A stretch of DNA of 64,000 bases from Pedobacter westerhofensis. Its GTDB lineage: Bacteria; Bacteroidota; Bacteroidia; Sphingobacteriales; Sphingobacteriaceae. The stretch covers positions 82,514 to 146,513 of the forward strand of contig NZ_FXTN01000015.1 in NCBI RefSeq assembly GCF_900182595.1, given 5' to 3'. Both the position numbers and the translations under genes were made by a program. Below are positions 60,266 through 64,000 of this stretch, one piece after another (within the stretch, counting starts at the first letter, position 1; each line of letters starts with the position of its first letter). Below the pieces are notes generated by a model. It was not told where the DNA came from. It did not search any database and saw only the letters and a list, made by a program, of their open reading frames with translations.

Positions 60266-60454
60266 ATGTACGGGATAAATATGAATACTTATCTAAACCA
60301 TCAGTTTATAGAGCAGATTTACACATTACCAATTGATGTTCATAATAAAATGCCCTTAGCTTCATCGTCTAGGGTAGATCATAAATACCTCTTCCAGAAA
60401 AAATACAAATTTCTTGAAGCACTTTACGAAAACATTGTTAAGCCACCAGTTTAG
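60266..60454 (+). CDS. Small hypothetical ORF upstream of susC
   Basis: A 62-codon ORF (MYGINMNTYLNHQFIEQIYTLP, with an alternative Met at residue 6) ending in KFLEALYENIVKPPV. It has no signal peptide. It begins 23 bases after the last palindrome arm and ends at a hairpin 56 bases before susC. It may be a genuine short protein or a chance ORF. No family similarity was recognised. Confidence 0.35.
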   Translation: MYGINMNTYLNHQFIEQIYTLPIDVHNKMPLASSSRVDHKYLFQKKYKFLEALYENIVKPPV

Positions 60455-60475
60455 ATGATTTGGGTTCAAATCATC
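60454..60475 (+). promoter_or_regulatory. Hairpin directly before susC
   Basis: GATGATTTG (60454-60462) pairs perfectly with CAAATCATC (60467-60475) around GGTT. It lies 35 bases upstream of the susC ATG and would be present in the susC mRNA leader. It is followed by CCAAAAATTTTTAAAAATC, so it may also cause early termination. Confidence 0.5.
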
Positions 60476-60510
60476 CCAAAAATTTTTAAAAATCAACTAA
60501 ACTAATTAAC

Positions 60511-63500
60511 ATGAAAAAAATAACGATATACATCGTAATGGCCACGCTTTGCCTTTTTTTAAAGGTGAAAGCGCAGGTCTCGACAATTGCAATCAAAGGT
60601 AGAATTACAGATGAAAATGGATTGCCTATTTCAAATGCTACCATAAAAGTGAAAGATTCTAAAAGTCTAACAATATCAAATACCGAGGGACTTTTTAATT
60701 TAAGTAATGTGCAATTAGGTTCCACTTTGGTCATTTCTAGCATTGGATATAAATCGAATGAAATTCACATTACAAAAAGTGCTGAATATCTTGTTATACG
60801 TATGCCTACAGAGGATAATGGATTGAATGAGGTGCAGGTTGTAAGTACTGGCTACCAAAATATCCCTAATGAACGAACAACGGGATCGTTTGCCCAACCA
60901 ATTAAAGAAGCATTTGATAGCAGAGTATCAACGGATATATTAAGCAGATTAAATGGTATTACATCAGGTTTGGTGTTTAATGCAAATACAGGGAATACCA
61001 TTAATGGTCAACTGGACATTAATATCAGAGGCAGGAGTACTATAAGGGCAAATGATCAGCCCCTTGTAGTCGTAGATAATTTCCCATATAGCGGTGATCT
61101 TTCAAATATTAACCCAAATGACGTTGCATCAATTACTGTATTAAAAGACGCGGCAGCATCATCAGTTTGGGGTGTTAAAGCAGGAAACGGGGTAATTGTA
61201 ATAACCACTAAAAAGGGCAAGATTAATCAGGGATTGAAAATTTCTTTTAATTCGAATTTAACAATCATAAATAAGCCCAATTTATACTATAACCCCAACT
61301 TTTTGATATCGCCTGATTATATCGAAATAGAAAAATTCCTGTTTGATAAAGGGAAGTATACAAGTGCGCTCTCAGATGTTATTAACCACCCTGCCATTTC
61401 ACCTGCTATAGAGATTATGGCAAATATAAATAAATTATCTCTATCTGATTCTTTATCTGCTATGAATAGGTTAAGGAAGATTGACGTTAGAAAACAAAAT
61501 GAAGAATATTTTTATCGAAGAGGCTTTACACAGCAGTATGCAATAAATCTAAGCGGGGGAACTGAAAAAGCAAGCTATTACATATCTTCAGGCGTTGACA
61601 AGACCCAACAGAATTTAAAAGCCAACGACAACCAACGTTTTACTTTAAATACCCTAAGTACTTTCAAACCATTAGAAAATCTGGAATTCACTGCCGGTAT
61701 ATATTATACAAAAACCTTATCCAATACAGATAATACTTTAAATACAATTGTCAACCAAACCGCCAGCTATTATCCTTACATCCAATATGCCGACTCAAAT
61801 AACAATCACCTCGCTATTACGAGAAATTACAGCAATACATTTATATCCTCAGCTCCATCTAAGGGTTTTTTGGATTGGAATTATGTTCCTTTAAATGAAC
61901 TTGGTCTAACACAAAACAGCAATAATTCAAATGATACCAGAATAGTAACGGGATTAAAATATGATATCATCAAAGGCTTAAATCTTGATTTAAAATATCA
62001 GTATCAGAAATCTTTTTCCGAGAGAAATACCTACCAAAACAAAGACACCTATTATGCAAGGAACCTTATCAACCAATTTTCAATCCTATCAAATGATCAG
62101 GTGATAGATTACAATGTACCTGTTGGTGGGATATTGAATTACCAGAATGGAAGTATTAATTCCCAAAATTTTAGAGCTCAGCTAAGCTTTGCAAAAAGTA
62201 TCGGGGATCATGATTTTTCAATCCTTACAGGATATGAGTTAAGCCAATCCACAACCGATATTAAAGGGGGGGCTATGTATGGATATGATAATGAACTAGC
62301 CATTTATAATCCTGTAAACTATAATATATACTACGATACCAACCCATCGGGCGGATCGAATATTCCTGATGGGGTTTTTATAGGGGGAACTTTGGAGAGG
62401 TTAAGGTCAACTTATGCAATCGGTTCATATACCTATAAACAGAAATATACTTTGACCGGAAGCACCCGAGTAGACGGTTCAAATTATTTTGGTGTCCAAA
62501 CCAATAAGAAATCCGTTCCATTATGGTCTTTGGGCAGTAAATGGGATGTTTCAGATGAAGACTTCTACAACATAAAATGGCTACCGCAATTGAGCTTAAG
62601 CATGTCTTATGGATTTAATGGAAATCTTGATAGATCAACTACAGGTATTACCACTTTTTACAGATTATCGAATGCACGGTTTACCAAAATTAACTACGCT
62701 GATGTTGGTAACATAGGAAATCCCGAATTAAAATGGGAAAAAATCAAGCAAACAAAGTTAGGTTTAACCTTCGCATCTAATGATAACAGGCTGACAGGAA
62801 GTTTCGAGTATTTCTTTAAAAAGGGCGTTGACCTGATAGGAAGCACACTTTTAGCACCCAACACCGGGGTGATAAGCTTCAATGGCAACTTTGCTGAAAT
62901 AGCTGGCAAGGGGTATGATTTAACCCTAAATTCAAGAAATTTTAGAGGCAAATTTGCTTGGCAAACATCATTACTTATAAGCCAAGCAACTGATAAGGTA
63001 ACAAAATACGATATAAAAGCTACAAACGGGCAATTGGTTAGCTCTGACGGATTGAATGGAAGATCAATCGTTCCAATTGTAGGGAAACCTGTTTATAGTG
63101 TATTAAGTTTGCCTTGGGGAGGGCTTGATCCTGAAAACGGTGATCCTATCGGTTTTATTAACGGATCAAAAAGTAAAGACTATGCCGCACTAAACGCCAC
63201 AAGATTGGAGGATCTAAAGTACAACGGATCTGCACGGCCTACAGTCTTTGGTGGTATATCAAATACTTTCTCCTATGAAGATTTATCATTGACAGTCAAT
63301 GTAAGTTTCAAGTTTAATTATTACTTCAGAATGCCCTCATTAAGTTATACGAACCTTTTTGGAAATAGCATTCAGGGCAATTCAGATTATGCAAGGCGTT
63401 GGAAAAATCAGGGTGATGAACTAGAAACTCATGTTCCATCAGCCGTATATCCGGCTAATGCAGGAAGAGATAGATTCTATGCAAGCTCTTCAATACTCGT

Positions 63501-63738
63501 AGAGAAAGGAGACAATATTCGTTTGCAGGACATAGGTTTAAACTATACGTTTAGAAAATCTAAATGGACTTTTATTCCGATTAACGACATTCAATTATAT
63601 GCCTACATCAATAATATTGGGGTATTATGGAAAGCCACAAATAGCGATGTTGATCCTGATTTTATCCCCGGCTCTTCAACTACTTCTATTTATCCAACTC
63701 CCAGATCATTTTCAGTTGGATTAAAAACTAACTTTTAA
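60511..63738 (+). CDS. SusC/RagA family TonB-linked outer membrane protein
   Basis: The 1075-residue protein has a signal peptide (MKKITIYIVMATLCLFLKVKAQ), a carboxypeptidase-D-like regulatory domain (residues 25-95, IKGRITDENGLPISNATIKV), a TonB-dependent plug (LNEVQVVSTGYQNIPNERTTGSF through GVIVITTKKG) and a 22-strand barrel ending in FSVGLKTNF. Terminal Phe is typical of outer membrane barrels. The GRSTIRANDQPLVVVDNFPY segment belongs to the SusC type. It forms an import complex with a SusD lipoprotein for glycans or peptides. The adjacent susD is disrupted. Confidence 0.93.
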   Translation: MKKITIYIVMATLCLFLKVKAQVSTIAIKGRITDENGLPISNATIKVKDSKSLTISNTEGLFNLSNVQLGSTLVISSIGYKSNEIHITKSAEYLVIRMPTEDNGLNEVQVVSTGYQNIPNERTTGSFAQPIKEAFDSRVSTDILSRLNGITSGLVFNANTGNTINGQLDINIRGRSTIRANDQPLVVVDNFPYSGDLSNINPNDVASITVLKDAAASSVWGVKAGNGVIVITTKKGKINQGLKISFNSNLTIINKPNLYYNPNFLISPDYIEIEKFLFDKGKYTSALSDVINHPAISPAIEIMANINKLSLSDSLSAMNRLRKIDVRKQNEEYFYRRGFTQQYAINLSGGTEKASYYISSGVDKTQQNLKANDNQRFTLNTLSTFKPLENLEFTAGIYYTKTLSNTDNTLNTIVNQTASYYPYIQYADSNNNHLAITRNYSNTFISSAPSKGFLDWNYVPLNELGLTQNSNNSNDTRIVTGLKYDIIKGLNLDLKYQYQKSFSERNTYQNKDTYYARNLINQFSILSNDQVIDYNVPVGGILNYQNGSINSQNFRAQLSFAKSIGDHDFSILTGYELSQSTTDIKGGAMYGYDNELAIYNPVNYNIYYDTNPSGGSNIPDGVFIGGTLERLRSTYAIGSYTYKQKYTLTGSTRVDGSNYFGVQTNKKSVPLWSLGSKWDVSDEDFYNIKWLPQLSLSMSYGFNGNLDRSTTGITTFYRLSNARFTKINYADVGNIGNPELKWEKIKQTKLGLTFASNDNRLTGSFEYFFKKGVDLIGSTLLAPNTGVISFNGNFAEIAGKGYDLTLNSRNFRGKFAWQTSLLISQATDKVTKYDIKATNGQLVSSDGLNGRSIVPIVGKPVYSVLSLPWGGLDPENGDPIGFINGSKSKDYAALNATRLEDLKYNGSARPTVFGGISNTFSYEDLSLTVNVSFKFNYYFRMPSLSYTNLFGNSIQGNSDYARRWKNQGDELETHVPSAVYPANAGRDRFYASSSILVEKGDNIRLQDIGLNYTFRKSKWTFIPINDIQLYAYINNIGVLWKATNSDVDPDFIPGSSTTSIYPTPRSFSVGLKTNF

Positions 63739-63748
63739 TCTGTATATC

Positions 63749-63854
63749 ATGAGAAATCAAAATTCGTTTATCTATAGACCGATATGTATTTTATATGTAG
63801 TCTTATCCTTAATTTTAACCCAATCCTGTAAAAAGGAATGGCTGGATGCCAAGC
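63749..63854 (+). pseudogene. Truncated susD, signal peptide and N-terminus only
   Basis: A SusD-type lipoprotein starts 10 bases after susC. Its signal (ILYVVLSLILTQSC, lipobox TQSC) and first mature residues KKEWLDAK match the SusD/RagB N-terminus. After about 35 codons the frame enters foreign sequence (LRISAKVPPLFRV...) and stops at 63958. The gene is disrupted by an insertion at about 63854, so the SusC transporter has lost its surface lipoprotein unless a second copy exists. Confidence 0.75.
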
Positions 63855-64000
63855 TGCGTATTTCAGCGAAAGTGCCCCCTCTGTTTCGGGTCAAACTGAC
63901 CCCCCCACTGGCTGCCGAGCGTAGTAGCGGATGCTCCACTAAGTACTACCAAAGATAATAAATTCCCGCCGCCCCCATCTGGCACTGAGCAAAAGCAGCT
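63855..64000. mobile_element. Putative IS21-family insertion sequence terminus
   Basis: The break in susD begins with TGCGTATTTCAGCGAAAGTG and contains two related repeats (TTTCAGCGAAAGTGCCCCC and TTTCGGGTCAAACTGACCCC) in tandem, the kind of multiple terminal repeats that characterise IS21 elements of Bacteroidota, which also start with TG. The istA/istB genes would lie beyond the window. Only the first 146 bases are visible, so the family call is tentative. Confidence 0.6.

Noticed and set aside
40674..64000. Second copy of the tRNA-Leu 3' end (attR)
   Set aside because: I looked for GGTTCGACTCCGGCAC-like sequence downstream and found none in the window, so the right end is probably beyond it.

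Overview
The window looks like a chromosomal segment of a Bacteroidota bacterium close to Pedobacter (Sphingobacteriaceae). The evidence is the family content (SusC/SusD pair, BatA-type protein, DUF4199, CcmF with a Cys-type CcmE, bacterial GH3 protein, histone-H1-like protein), the gene order, start codons without Shine-Dalgarno motifs, and several promoters of the Bacteroidota form TTTG-N19-21-TAnnTTTG. No species can be named from the sequence alone.

Positions 1-40607 are ordinary core genome. 1-6030 holds a split system I cytochrome c maturation cluster (CcmC end, CcmD-like, CcmE, CcmF), with glutamate dehydrogenase and a lipoprotein MsrA between its two halves. 6031-19928 carries a KdsC-like phosphatase, Maf, Ppx/GppA, a NatAB-type exporter, an AI-2E family protein, grpE-dnaJ, an FtsE-like ATPase, a LuxC-like acyl-CoA reductase beside a 2[4Fe-4S] ferredoxin, UspA, an NlpC/P60 peptidase and a WD40 protein. 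19952-27023 is a complete histidine operon on the minus strand (hisG-D-C-B-H-A-F-IE). 27305-40607 is mainly a long plus-strand run: L,D-transpeptidase, BatA-like protein, a dihydroorotase homologue missing catalytic residues, two family-2 glycosyltransferases, GH3, dxr and rseP.

From tRNA-Leu(CAA) (40674-40753) onward the sequence is accessory and visibly more AT-rich. A large serine recombinase abuts the tRNA 3' end and its reading frame continues through the tRNA antisense strand. Next come a CheB-CheR-PAS-histidine kinase, a mixed stretch (DinB-like, hypotheticals, H1-like protein, an AraC/SDR/NmrA module), and a mobilization module: a hairpin-rich oriT candidate, MobC, MobB relaxase and a VirD4/TraG coupling protein. 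No type IV secretion genes are present, so this reads as an integrative mobilizable element. A palindromic operator-like sequence stands before the recombinase operon and before the mobilization operon. A decayed copy of the mobilization leader lies at 46313-46665, which suggests past tandem accretion. The right attachment site is not visible.

57851-64000 holds a frameshifted SDR gene, an HTH regulator, a palindrome-rich leader of about 0.8 kb, a SusC-type receptor, and a susD that breaks off after about 35 codons where sequence resembling an IS21-type terminus begins.

The least explained structures are the 11-bp-phased repeat array (15936-16133), the shared operator and duplicated mob leader, the oriT hairpin cluster (54024-54115) and the palindrome block before susC (59816-60475).
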